In this document: positions 11,703-22,834 of the stretch, one piece after another
Numbering within the stretch: the stretch's first letter is position 1
How the letters are laid out: each line of letters opens with the position of its first letter
DNA from: Brevipalpus yothersi
Lineage: Eukaryota > Arthropoda > Arachnida > Trombidiformes > Tenuipalpidae
Direction of reading: 5' to 3'
DNA: 64,000 bases
NCBI GenBank assembly: GCA_003956705.1
Contig: QZCP01000049.1
Span: 8,334-72,333 of the forward strand
Made by a program: the position numbers and the translations under genes
Notes under the pieces: model-generated
What the model was told of the DNA's origin: nothing
Database searches by the model: none
What the model saw: the letters and a program-made list of their open reading frames with translations, nothing else

Positions 11703-12362
11703 TCATTCGCTTGGAGGAACCATAGCTTTTGCCTGACTCTTGACCCTTTTCTCGTACTCGAGACGATTTTGGCTGTTAAGAGAAATAGAAATTTGAAGAT
11801 AAGGTAAGAGATAGTTTTAGAGAGTACAGAATAGGCAGCTCTAGAATATACAATCACATTGTAAATTATTAAAAGCCGAAAGAACGTGGCTGAACGTTAG
11901 AAGTAAACAAAGAGGCAAATGATCTATTATGAATCAACCAATCACTTACCAATAAATGGTGTAAGCTTCAGCCTGTGCGGGATCCTTGACATTGGGTTCA
12001 TTCAGCAAATCTTGAATACCAAGAAGAATCTGTTTGATGGTGATAGCCGGTCTCCAATCTTTTTCCTCATCCAATAAGGAGAGACATACGGTGCCCGATG
12101 GATATACATTTGGATGGAATAGGGGAGGATCAAATTTGCATTTAGGTGGAGATGATGGATAATCGTCTTTGAACATCATTTTAAGCTTATACAATCCTCC
12201 ATCCCATGGTGTACCTTTCTTTCCCGGAATAGCGCATTCCCAATTAAGAAGATTCAATGAGCCATCCGGATTTTTGGTAGGCCTTGCAATAAATCCAAAT
12301 GGATGATCTTTTCGCCAAGCTTTCCTTTCCTCAGCTAAACGGGACATCGCGATGCCAGTCAT
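11703..12362 (-). CDS. UBE2I: SUMO-conjugating enzyme UBC9 (UBE2I)
   Basis: Exons 12362-11950 and 11772-11703 give 483 bp and 160 aa. The protein is an almost full match to UBC9: MTGIAMSRLAEERKAWRKDH at the N-terminus, AIPGKKGTPWDGG, PSSPPKCKF, HPNVYPSGTVCLSLL with the active-site cysteine at about residue 94, DWRPAITIKQILLGIQDLL, and a tail of CQNRLEYEKRVKSQAKAMV. It takes SUMO from the SAE1/SAE2 E1 and attaches it to lysines, often in psi-K-x-E motifs, mainly in the nucleus. The start at 12362 is chosen because it matches the universal UBC9 start; the open frame upstream has no ATG. The single intron falls inside the TIY-CQN segment. Confidence 0.97.
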
Positions 12363-12844
12363 GACTGATGGATATGGATGATGGTGTTTCAATTATACAC
12401 ACAGGACACACAAGAGAAGAACAATTAATGAAATATACAGATAAATTCAATTATATGTTTTAAAAAACAAACACACACACACAACCGAATGATCGAGAAT
12501 TCCGCTTGAAATGAAGAGAAAATTTTTTCTCATGAAGCTAGCGCAACTAGTGAGCAATAGCATCAACTAGACACATTCGAGCGAAAACTTTTGAGGAATT
12601 GTGTTCTGATCTATCATCACCATCATCTATCAGTGGATTTATGATGATGATAATTTGATGGAGGAAAAGATTTCATGATTATGTAGTGTTAATTTGGTAA
12701 GAAAAGATGGTGTATTGAGAGGTGAGATGGTGTGAAAAATAGATGCATTCTGAAACGCGAGATGAAACGCTTTTTGGAGATGGATAAAAAAAGCTCCATG
12801 AATGATCGGTGGTTGATGGAAGAAAATTTTATTTTATTTTTTTT
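12363..12844. other. Intergenic, UBC9 promoter and CLPB 3' flank
   Basis: About 480 bp with a short CA run near 12471-12484 and several GATGATG/CATCATC runs. It must contain the UBC9 5' UTR and the CLPB polyadenylation region; no motif is decisive. Confidence 0.4.
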
Positions 12845-14852
12845 TCATAAATCTATCGCTCTTGAAAGGATTGATCCACTCTTTTTGACACTCATTTTGA
12901 TACTTCTAATTGGCTCATCTTGATTTGATTCTTCATCAGGTTGGGGTGATTTTTCAACCACACTTATGTGGACACTTGAGCCTCGGTCAATCATACCCGA
13001 CTCATATGCAGCGGCCAGTTGATTGACCACTCGCCTTTCGATCTCATACTTGATGCTACGAGCACCATAGTGGACATTGTAGCCACTGGTGAGAAGTTGG
13101 ACAACTTCTTTGTCCCATGTTAGAGTCATTTTGTGTCTATCTTTTGCTCTTGTAGCCCACAGATTCAATTCTCTTATCACAAGCTCGTTTAGTTCTGTTT
13201 CGGAGAAGGGAAGAAAGTAGACCATCTCGTTTATTCGACCGAGAAATTCATCTCGTCTGAAGTATGCTTTCAAAATCGGTCGCACAACTTTCTCTTTAAA
13301 ATGTTTTGAGACGGTTATTTCACTGGGCTCTTCAACAATATCTGAGGAAGAATATTTTTTTGAGCTCAAAGCTCTTGTTTCTTTTCTCAGCTGTAATCCA
13401 TACTCAGCTATTTCGTCACTGGCGAGATTGCTGGTCATGATGAAAATTGCATTCTTACACTCAACAGTTTTACCTTGACCATCGGTCAAGCGACCTTCAT
13501 CGAAAAGCTGCAGCATGATGGTCAAAACATCAGGATGTGCTTTTTCCACTTCATCGAATAGAACCACAGCATCAGGACATGCTTGTAGAGCTTTGGTCAA
13601 TTGACCTCCTTCGTTATATCCAACGTAACCCGGTGGTGAGCCAATAAAGCGGGAAACTTCTGCTTTCGACTGGAACTCCGACATATCTAAGCGAATGAAG
13701 CCTTTCGAATTATTCTTGTGCAAATATGCAGCCACTTGCTTAGCCAATTCTGTTTTTCCAATACCAGAGGAACCTAGGAAGAGGAATACCAACGGATGGT
13801 TCTCATCAAGCCAACCATTTTCTTTTCTCCTGATTGTAGAGGATACAATTGATATGGCAGCTTCTTGACCTGTAAAAGTGGAAGCAAAACTCAATGATGA
13901 GATGAAAATGTTTATCACATTAAATTCAACTGAACTTACCAACAATATGCTGTTTGAGCCTCTTTTCTAGTGGAAATTTGCGTCTCTCCTCTAATTGCCT
14001 CTGTCTTTCTATTTCATGATACTTTTCCATATAATCATCCAGAAGCTCCTTCATCGCTGGATCTTCATCGGCAATGTAGTCTATTGGTGTATGTCCAAGT
14101 TTGTTCTTTATGGTTGGATCAGCTCCTTTCTCAATCAAAACACGCACAGTATCGATGTCATCACTTAAAATTGCATAATGAAGAGGTGTGCATCCTTCGA
14201 ATATACGATTGGGTTTCAAATAAGGATTGAATTCTACTCTCCGTCTTCTGATCTTGGACAGATCTTCAATCTCTTTGATAGAATAGTAATCCTCAGCGTT
14301 AATATCAGCACCCATTTCAATTAAATATCTGACTATCTTTGATTGACCATTGGAGGCAGCAGAGTGAAGAGCAGTCCATCCAAGTGGATGTCTGACATTA
14401 ATATCAAAATTGTAGGATGAATTGATGATACACTTGACCACAGCAAAATCACCATTCATGCATGCTTCAAAAAATCTTCTAATCTCTTCAGGATTTGCTC
14501 GTTCCGTTCGTAATGCTTGAACTGGAAAATATTGATGATGATAAAAATTAGACTAATGTTGAGGATTGAGAATCATTCAAGCCATTGGCAACTTACCGGT
14601 AAAGAGATTGTCAAATTGTTCCCGAAACGATCGATAACCAAAAATTCCAACAGGAACAAAAATGAGACCAAGTTTGAGCCATTGATTTTTGACTCGATTC
14701 TTAATACATTGATCAATTTGATTGGTTAAGTAACGTCGATGACACAAGGGAGGACGAGTAAGTAACAATGATCTAGAACAATTTGGACGCACATGTTGAC
14801 TAGCAAATGATGATGTGATTAATCTTCCAAAATATCGGACACGATTCATCAT
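12845..14852 (-). CDS. CLPB: Mitochondrial disaggregase CLPB (ankyrin + AAA+), 3 exons
   Basis: Exons 14852-14597, 14521-13940, 13869-12845 total 1,863 bp and 620 aa. Residues 1-85 form a basic, Arg/Ser-rich mitochondrial presequence followed by a hydrophobic segment (WLKLGLIFVPVGIFGY). Exon 2 carries ankyrin repeats (GWTALHSAASNGQSKIVRYL, GCTPLHYAI). Exon 3 carries one AAA+ module: Walker A GSSGIGKTE at about residue 313, pore-loop-type GYVGYNEGG, Walker B VVLFDEVEK at about residue 383, sensor region FIMTSNLASDE, and a ClpB-type C-terminal D2-small domain (YNVHYGARSIKYEIERR). CLPB (Skd3) is an ATP-driven disaggregase of the mitochondrial intermembrane space. The overall length is close to the roughly 700-aa human protein. 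A broken duplicate of its 5' half lies at 17.5-18.2 kb. Confidence 0.95.
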
Positions 14853-15501
14853 GAATCACTGGACTTGAGGTCATCAAAAACGAAAGAAAATTGTCTCAAT
14901 TCCATCATAAAAAGCACCAGATCCACATAATATTCAAACAATCAATGTTGACTGCTAAATAAATTTTTGTTTTGATCAAAACTTGTCACAAAAACGTGAG
15001 TGCAGTTCAGAGTACATTTCAATATGATTGGCTGCAATTGACTTCAAGCGCGTACAGGATGGAATATTTGAAATTCTTGAAGCTTTCTCGAATTAATTAC
15101 CGTTATAATTCGTTTTGTAATGGATGTTTTAGGAAGAAACATTCAATAATAATGAAAATGATTCGATTTACTGTTGCAAGCCATAGATTGAAGATGGATT
15201 GGGAAGAAATGATTGTAGGAGTTCATTACATTCTACATTCTAAGATAATGACAGAAGACGATCGGTGATGAACACTTGCAATCAAGTGAAAATTGTAATG
15301 AAAATGAGATTGAATACACATGATATGTTAAGAAAAGTATATAGAGAATTCAATTATCCTTCTAACTTTCCCAGAGAGATAATGAAAAAATTTATTTAAA
15401 TGAGATGTCCAGTTAATTGATCATTCTCTCTTTCTCCATGAAAATATTGAAAAACCAAAAATGTCACTTTTGTTATCAGAAAAACTTTTTCTTGTGAGTT
15501 A
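14853..15501. other. CLPB promoter / VMP1 3' flank, source of a local duplication
   Basis: About 650 bp without a supported gene. The plus-strand frame at 14972-15268 is open but lacks motifs. Sequence from about 15040 to 15375 recurs, diverged, at about 17870-18190, which marks this as the right half of the duplicated block. Confidence 0.55.
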
Positions 15502-16910
15502 TCAAATCTTCTTCTGTGGTGCATGATGTTCAGAATAGTTATTATTTTTTTCACTTTTCGATTTTCTTTTCTTGTTAGCTGACATGTCCACAGGTACACA
15601 CACATGCGGACAAAATTTGTTAATTTTTTTGCTTTTACTTTTCTCCAGCACCAATCGTGAATGATATTTTTGGGCTAAAGAATTAACTATTGAGATGATG
15701 AAATATGCAACCATAAGCAGAACGAAAAGTTCAATTAGAGATGCTATCAAATTAGGTTCAGTTAAAATTTTACCGCGGAGACGAGCTTTCTGATTTAATA
15801 TGAGCTCTTGACAGGTTTTACCCAGATATTCCCCAATGAAAGGTAAATTCCTAATGATTTTCAACAATGTTTCAGTTTGTTTGTCGCTGAATGCCATGAT
15901 AACCAAAAACTGTTGAATATGGATCTTAATCAATGCTTTACCTATCACGGTAGCCCCGAAAAACGTAGAAAATGGTACTAGATAATGTCCACATGTGATT
16001 CCCACAAGATCGAAGAGTGGATTTGGAATCGAAGCGCAAAACATGATTCCAATAAATCCTACTCTCCGAACAAAACGTTGTACGAATGATTCAGTTCGAC
16101 AAATAAAGTTTTGCAGAATATCTTGTAATCTAAATTGAAAAGAGAATGGAGGACAATCATGAATAAAAATTTTTCATCATGGAGAGATGAAATTTATAAA
16201 TTCTTTGTGATGATGATTTATCTATCAGGAAAGATGAGCCCTCACCTTGCTATCGTAGTTCTTGGCGAATTCGATTCAGTTGAATTAAAGTCTTCATCTT
16301 TAGTTTTACTATCTGTTGACTCAATTTCTTCTATTGGTGTACCTGATAACCGTTTCATTCGGGCTATCAAATATGGTGGCAATTCACCTATTGCTGTACC
16401 AAAGCCCCACATTATTGATTCCATTTGAACTTTGAACATGATATCCAGAAGGCTCGTTTCCATTTCATTATTGGTAGAATTTTCCGGACATATTATATCA
16501 TCTGGATAAGGTGGCTCAGGAAATTGGAGGCTCGAACATTCATATGCTGCTAAAGTGACTTTGGCTATATGAGGACCCAGATATAGTATGAATGTATGCA
16601 AACCACTACCTAAGCCAATTGATGATAGAACACCTAAGCCAATCCAGTATAGATACCATACGGTTTTTTTGATTGATACCTTGATGAGAACCCTTGCACC
16701 GTCAGGGTCATCAAGAAGGATGATATTCCAAATCAGAAAGACTACAATGATCACAGAAAGTATGGAAAATGTTGCTCTGCGAGAGGATAGATTCCATCTC
16801 AACCATTTCAACAATCCAATGATTGAGATGGCAATTTCACAAAAAAAATAATGTAACGTTCTGAGTGGTGAATACCATAATACTAACTTATCTTGCGACG
16901 ATGATTCCAT
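15502..16910 (-). CDS. VMP1: Vacuole membrane protein 1 (VMP1), 2 exons
   Basis: Exons 16910-16246 and 16129-15502 total 1,293 bp and 430 aa. An in-frame TAA 15 bp upstream fixes the start. Family blocks are strong: WYLYWIGLGVLSSIGLGSGL, HTFILYLGPHIAKVTLAAYE, FPEPPYPDDIICP, WGFGTAIGELPPYLIARM, then the VTT/DedA-type domain GFIGIMFCASIPNPLFDLVG, ITCGHYLVPFSTFFGATVIG. Several hydrophobic membrane segments are seen. VMP1 is an ER multispanning lipid scramblase needed for autophagosome formation and lipid-droplet and lipoprotein handling, working with TMEM41B. The C-terminus is lysine-rich (KKRKSKSEK) and could act as an ER-retention type tail; that is inference. Confidence 0.95.
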
Positions 16911-17524
16911 GATTCCAACAAATTATCCAACCAGAATATAAGCCACGTTGATTCAAATAAGTACTTATTTAAGTAATTCAGAAAATGTGCTCCTCGTGCT
17001 TGTTTAAAATTATTTTTCTCATTTTGATATGAGTGTTTTGGGAAAAAATCTGTAACGTTTCTGCTCATTCGAGATAGTGCATGTCTGACAGATTTTTTGA
17101 AAGAAATATCAGACCTTGATTAATTCTATCATTTGAATAATTAGTCTCAGGAACCACTTCAAGATCGATCAAGGAATCATTATTTATTCTATTATTGTGG
17201 AATGAAGGAAAGCTTAACACAAATTAACACTTGTATTGATCGTTATTTGCTTGGTAATCTTCTAAGATTGAAAGAAGAGATGACGATGATTAGATAACGA
17301 CATTTGATCGTTAGCAATGAGGACTCTTCAAAACTTTTCATCTGAGAGTCAAAATCTTTACGTCAATCTCAAGGTGAACGTAAAATTTTCAATTTCAATG
17401 TAAGCATAACATGTGTTTCCACAGATTTTTATCATTTTGATGCTTCTATTCATCGGGGTTCATCAGAAAAAAGGAGATAAATGACCAGCATGAGCAACTC
17501 TATTGAAATCTAATCGAATGCAAT
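16911..17524. other. VMP1 upstream region
   Basis: About 610 bp with no supported gene. It includes the VMP1 5' UTR and presumably its promoter. The minus-strand open frame 16883-17068 lies out of frame with VMP1 and has no family signal. Confidence 0.4.
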
Positions 17525-18195
17525 GGATATCATCAACAGACGATTCTTATCGAGCTAACCATTTCATCTTCTTCTGATTGAAGATGATCTAATTGATATG
17601 GCAGTTTCTTGACCTGTAAAAATGGAAACAGAAAAATGAGAAATCTCAAAAATTAAAATTAAACTGATGATTATTTAGGACCATTCAAATCATTGGCAAC
17701 TTACACTCGTAAGTGTTAGAGATTATCAAATTGCTACCGAAACGATCGATAGCCAAAAATTCCAACAGAAGCGAATATGAGACCAAGATTGAGCTATTGT
17801 TTTCCGACTTGATTCTTAATACTTTGATCATTTTGAATTGGTTAAGTAATGTAATGCAACAGACTACAGGCGCATTCAGGATGAAATGTTGGAAGTTCCT
17901 GGAGCTTTTCTCAAATTAATCACCACTATAGTTCATTCAGTTCAGGATTTTTTAATGAACATTTAATCACAATGGAAATGATTTAGTTTACTATTAAAAG
18001 CTTTGGATTGAGGGTGAATATAAAAGATGGGTGTGATTTGAGATTTTTATTACATTTTAGGAAGATGATAGAAGTAGCCGAGCTGTGATAATTACTTGTT
18101 ATTAAGTGAAAATTCTAATTCATATGAGAAAGAATATACATGATATAAAAAAAGACTACACCAAGGATTCAGTTATCCTTTTAACCGAGATGATT
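17525..18195 (-). pseudogene. Broken duplicate of the CLPB 5' region and its upstream flank
   Basis: This stretch matches 13,825-15,375 in the same orientation but with deletions. Positions about 17,525-17,640 match the start of CLPB exon 3 with its acceptor (TGATATGGCAG then TTCTTGACCTGTAAAA). Exon 2 is missing. Positions about 17,665-17,845 match CLPB intron 1 and exon 1 (shared CGAAACGATCGATA and CCAAAAATTCCAACAG). Positions about 17,850-18,190 match the CLPB upstream region, with about 300 bp lost at the joint. Stops, indels and the absent exon rule out function. The right end of the match reaches the last codons of POT1 (stop at 18,156-18,158), so the duplication may have contributed the POT1 3' end. 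Confidence 0.8.
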
Positions 18196-19868
18196 TTGAA
18201 ATTTTTTTGATCACCAGAATGTATGAGCCATTTGAAAAATTTTTTATCCGATATTCCACGAGAAGTGTTGATCAGTGGAGGAAATATAAACTCAAGAAAA
18301 TCAATAAACTTTCTGGATGCTGATTTATCAATAAGTATATCTGCTGCCGTCAATCCGAGAATCATTTCGAAATCAACATCTGATAATAGGGCCTTAATCC
18401 GAGTTTTCTCATCTGTGAGAGTCAAAGATGCTTTCAAATGAAGGGCAAGTTTCTCATCTCTGGAGGCGCGAAAGCAAACATAGCACTTGAGTGATTGATG
18501 TCTCTTTGAATACTCTAATTGCTCTCGAGAAATTGGCTCATTAGAACCACACTTAGAGCAAACACACACAATATAATTCACTGGCTCTGAACGATCTTTA
18601 GAATTTACAGCTTCCAATATTTCCACTCGAGCTCTAACACAACTAATTGCGCTAGTTTTGCGATCTAAGTATTGATGGATTGTGAGAAAATCGGATGGAA
18701 ACTTGACATCTGTAAACATCGGGAAATCGATTTCAGGAGCAGGTCGTAATCGTTTCGATTTGTCTACAGCTCGAGAGCCAGCATCACCAACACAAGTTAT
18801 AATTTGTCTGATTGGAATTCCCCCAGATAAACCCTTGTCTGAATCTTCTAACATAGTAGAACTATGTCTAGGCTGAGTTTCAGATATGGACGTTTCGCTG
18901 GCATTGGAAATCTGATCTTCTGATGGTGCCAATACTGGTGAAAGGGATACAGATCTTGCCCTCTGGACGTTTGATTCCATCCTCTCTGAACGTCCAATTG
19001 CTGGTAATGGGTGATTCAATGTAGCTTGGCGGGAATTTCTACGTAAAAAGGAAATTCCTAATACACTGTTCTTGTGAGCGCGGCGAACACATTTGCCATG
19101 ATGCGATCCTCCTCGAAGATTTAAATCAAGCATTCGATCCGTATCATTAGGACCATTCAAATTTTTGGCCATTCCTCGAGGCTCAGCAACTTCCAGATTG
19201 TAGAGGACAACAATATCATCTTTCTTAAACTTTTTGGCTTTAATAGCGTGTTTATCCCACACAGTTATGGTGACAAGATCAGCCAATATTCCATCTTCAT
19301 CATCTGATTCATAATCACGTAGCGACCATTTGAATTTCACACCAGACGAAACTTTAGTACCATCGGTAACAATTAGCACAGAGCGAGGACCGAAATTTTT
19401 CACATCAATTATCCGGCAAACCAGATCAACCCAACCAGGAACCTTAATGGTGGACAGAGAAACTTGTAATAATTGTTGTGAAAACCATGATTCGAGCTCT
19501 TGAAAGCGTTTGTAATCGGCATCAGCAAGCGTTGGATTGCTGGCAAGACATTTGATTGCAATGTTGGGAGAATCTTTATCTTTGAAGGATGGAAAAATAA
19601 CAAAATCTGTCGCTTTCATACATAAAAATTGTGAAGTATTATTCATTGCTCGTACACGATGGATTCGCATAATGTCACCGGTTTTGATGTGTTCAATTAT
19701 TGGTTCACAAGGAGTGGTCAAATCTAATCGTAACAAATTGATCGTCTCATCACGTAAACACACTCCTTGGGCTTGAAATTTTTTGATCACACCATAAACA
19801 TTGTGCAATTTAGAATCATCTCGCTGAGATGCAAGATCCCTCAAGGATATATAATGATATTCAGGCAT
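18156..19868 (-). CDS. POT1: Protection of telomeres protein 1 (POT1), single exon
   Basis: The frame runs from ATG at 19868 to TAG and encodes 570 aa. The start MPEYHYISLRDL is the first ATG; the frame is open further upstream but without one. Residues about 5-140 form the first OB fold (KLHNVYGVIKKFQAQG, GDIMRIHRVRAM), about 150-290 the second (VPGWVDLVCRIIDVK, VTITVWDKHA, DLNLRGGSHHGKCVRR, matching the human LEFHLHGGTSYGRGIR block). A Ser-rich linker follows. The C-terminal part (residues about 405-570) begins with the POT1 block FLTIHQYLDRK and has a zinc-binding pattern CSKC...CYVC, as in the TPP1-binding domain. POT1 binds single-stranded telomeric G-rich DNA and limits telomerase and damage signalling within shelterin. 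It is intronless, unlike vertebrate POT1. Confidence 0.88.
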   Translation of the reverse strand: MPEYHYISLRDLASQRDDSKLHNVYGVIKKFQAQGVCLRDETINLLRLDLTTPCEPIIEHIKTGDIMRIHRVRAMNNTSQFLCMKATDFVIFPSFKDKDSPNIAIKCLASNPTLADADYKRFQELESWFSQQLLQVSLSTIKVPGWVDLVCRIIDVKNFGPRSVLIVTDGTKVSSGVKFKWSLRDYESDDEDGILADLVTITVWDKHAIKAKKFKKDDIVVLYNLEVAEPRGMAKNLNGPNDTDRMLDLNLRGGSHHGKCVRRAHKNSVLGISFLRRNSRQATLNHPLPAIGRSERMESNVQRARSVSLSPVLAPSEDQISNASETSISETQPRHSSTMLEDSDKGLSGGIPIRQIITCVGDAGSRAVDKSKRLRPAPEIDFPMFTDVKFPSDFLTIHQYLDRKTSAISCVRARVEILEAVNSKDRSEPVNYIVCVCSKCGSNEPISREQLEYSKRHQSLKCYVCFRASRDEKLALHLKASLTLTDEKTRIKALLSDVDFEMILGLTAADILIDKSASRKFIDFLEFIFPPLINTSRGISDKKFFKWLIHSGDQKNFKIISVKRITESLV

Positions 19869-20770
19869 TTCGAATTGTGACTCTTTACAAATAGTCTCTC
19901 TTCTCCTCAAGATGATCAGATTCCTGCTTGGACAGCACAGTAGACAGTGGACATATATAAAACAAATTTTCTCTTAATCAGTTAAATCAAAAAGCCAAAC
20001 ACCATCGAGCTTCACTCGATCAGCCTCACCACAGCTACTTCACTAAACATAAACTTGATGTTTACCAGCAACAACAACCGGCTTAACGGTCAATCAATCG
20101 AATAGCACTGGTAATCATCACACACATAGCCAAAAAAGGCACATTCTTAACATTTCATCATCATAAAGAAACATTTTCTCACACTGTGGTATGTTCCCAC
20201 GCCAAAGTCCGATGGATGAACGGAATCGCACAAAAAAAATAAAGATGATGCAATACTAAAGTGAAATGTTCATCATCATTTCATCAACTCTCTCTCTCTC
20301 TCAACATGCTCTCTTTGAAGACATCTCTCTTCATGATGAGAGAGAGAGAGAGAGAGAGAAGGTTGTGAGTCATTCTTTGTTTACTACTGTGCTGCAGTGA
20401 TTGTGGAAAGAAAGAAGACGAAAATAGAAATTAACCAAAATTTGGTTAATAATAACCTCAATTTGTGTATGATAATATAATATCTACTTTAGTGTGTGCC
20501 AATTGCCAATTGTGTGTATGTGGTTTATATTATATTAAGTTGATGTGTTTGTGTGGTGCCGAAAATTGTGTTCACCTTTCCAATAGGTTTTCATATGCAT
20601 GTGTGTATCACACACAATCACACACACAAATATACATGTATACATGTATACACAGACACATATATAAATATTAAAAGTGTACAGTATTATTAATTTTAAA
20701 TTGAATCAACCAAAGAAGTTATAAAAGAGAGAGAAAAGAAAAAAAAAGATAATAGAGAGATCGATTTAAT
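19869..20770. promoter_or_regulatory. Divergent POT1/NRBP1 promoter region
   Basis: About 900 bp separates two divergent start codons and must drive both genes. It holds a CT run (20,288-20,302) facing a GA run (20,339-20,359) that could form a hairpin, and CA-rich tracts near 20,605-20,660 including a TACATGTATACATGTA palindrome. No TATA box is convincing. Confidence 0.5.
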
Positions 20771-21642
20771 ATGGGTGATAATAAGAACACGGTCGAACAT
20801 TCGGAACATAAATCTGCTGATGATGAATCGGAAGATGAATCCGATGTGTTGGAAGAGAGTCCTGGTGGAAGATGGTTAAAGAGACGAGAAGAGGTGAGTT
20901 GAAAAAGTATTCCCTCCTTTTTTTTGACTTCAATTTTAAGAGAATTTAATTGAATAGAATGTTTGAATGTGCATTGAGAAGGAATGTATTCGTATTGATG
21001 TTTTGAATTCGCTTTCCACTCAATTGAATGAAATGTTCATTTGATTAGGTTGAACAGAGAGACATTCCTGGTATAGATGCTACATATTTGGCTATGGATA
21101 CCGAGGAAGGAGTTGAAGTGGTATGGAACGAAGTACGATTTTCGGAGCGAAAATATTTTAACGCTAAAGAGGAAAAAATTAGTCAAGTTTTTGATCGATT
21201 GATACAATTAGATCATCCCAATATTGTCAAACTTCATAAATATTGGATGGACAAAGATGTCGATAAACCTCGTGTAATATTTATCACCGAATACAATTCA
21301 AGTGGCTCACTTAAACAATTTCTAAAGAAAACTAAAAGAAATCAAATCAAAATGGGATTATCCGTACGTTCATCATTACAATCATTTACAATCATATGAT
21401 TTCTTCTACTCTTCTTCTTTTCTCTCTCCTATCCTTCAAGAATATTCTTTTTTAACAATCACCATCATCATCATTCATCTTATTTATTTCACCAACTTTC
21501 TTGATCTTGATCCAAACCTTGTACCATAAAATCCATCTACTCACTTTCTTTTTATATTCTCTTCTTTTCTTTGGCTCACCATGCCTCGTTCATCAAATCT
21601 CACATCGTGCTGATTCTATTCCCACTAATTGGCTATCCATCC

Positions 21643-21680
<38 letters not shown>

Positions 21681-22834
21681 CCTGGAAACGTTGGTGTACC
21701 CAAATTTTATCCGCTCTGTGTTATCTTCATTCATCTCAACCTCCAATTATACACGCCAATTTAACTTGTGACACAATTTTTATAAGTCACAGTGGTCTAA
21801 TCAAAATTGGTGCCGTTGCTCCGGATGCAATCCATCGAAATGTCAAGACGGTACGAGAAGAAACGATAGCCAATCTATATTTTGTTGCTCCTGAATTAGC
21901 AAGTGTTACCGGTGATTCATCAACTTCCAATTTAACACCAGCGGTGGATATTTATTCATTTGGAATGTGTGCCTTAGAGATGGCTGCCCTAGAAATAACT
22001 GGTAATGGTGATGATGGCTGTACTGCACATGTTACCGAAGCCGCCATCAATCGGACAATTGATTCACTTGAAAATCCTATGCAAGCTGATTTCATACGAA
22101 AATGTATATGTAAAAACCCTGCCGATAGACCAACTTCCAAACAATTATTATTTCATCCAATTATATTTGAAGTACCCACTCTACGTTTGTTAGCCGCTCA
22201 TGTAATTGTTGATACGCCATCCTATCAGCCTGAACAACTCACTGAAGAAGCTTTACAAAGGTTTCTACAATCCCAGTCAGAAGATAATGTTCTGGCCGAA
22301 ATAATTCATCAAGATGGACGGCCAGGTAAAGCGATAAAATGCTGTGATGCCCCAAAAGTTGAGATGGATAAAGTTTTCGAGGAAGTTCGAAACGGTGCTC
22401 ATCCGCTTACTGCTATAATTCCTACTTCTCGGCCACCAATAATCACGCGTCAGCGAACGACATCACCTATTGGTGGTGAAGAGTCAGTGAAACCTAGCAC
22501 ACCTGAAAATGTATATGATGAAGAAACTCGCCGTATTCTCAACATGATGTGTGACATCAAATCCATCGTCGAGGGTGATTCTTCTTTGATAATCAAATTG
22601 ACTCTCCTTCTCACTATGGATGATCGTATGAATCGTCAGCTTTCCGGAGAGATCACTGAGCAAGATTCACCCCATTCATTAGCTAAGGAGTTAGTCGATT
22701 ATGGTTTCATTCATCTAGATGACTGTGATATGGTTGCTACTTTAATCGCAGACACGATTAGTCGGAGTAAATTGACCTCTGAATCCGCTCTATCAGCACC
22801 TCCTAGTTCTCATTCTCCGGCAATAGCTGTGTAA
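20771..22834 (+). CDS. NRBP1: Nuclear receptor-binding protein pseudokinase (NRBP1/Madm), 3 exons
   Basis: Exons 20771-20893, 21049-21363 and 21680-22834 total 1,593 bp and 530 aa. Family blocks are near-identical: YLAMDTEEGVEVVWNEV, VIFITEYNSSGSLKQFLKKT, AWKRWCTQILSALCYLHS, PPIIHANLTCDTIFI, DIYSFGMCALEMAALEI. The kinase fold lacks catalytic residues: beta-3 lysine is Asn (VVWNEV), the HRD motif reads HAN, and DFG reads IGA, so it is a scaffold pseudokinase as known for NRBP1. NRBP1 acts as a substrate receptor of an Elongin B/C-type ubiquitin ligase and in growth signalling (Madm in Drosophila). The acidic N-terminus (DDESEDESDVLEES) is typical. Intron 2 ends in a pure CA repeat that directly abuts the acceptor. 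Confidence 0.96.
21647..21678 (+). repeat. (CA)n microsatellite forming the 3' splice site of NRBP1 intron 2
   Basis: About 16 CA units run into the acceptor AG at 21678-21679; exon 3 starts at 21680. The repeat replaces the usual polypyrimidine tract. Confidence 0.9.

Noticed and set aside
12363..12392. N-terminal extension of UBC9 by ten codons
   Set aside because: The open frame upstream begins with TTG, not ATG; the ATG at 12362 matches the universal UBC9 start.
14972..15268. 98-aa plus-strand frame upstream of CLPB
   Set aside because: No motif or splice context, and the corresponding part of the duplicate at about 17.9-18.1 kb is full of stops, so there is no sign of constraint.
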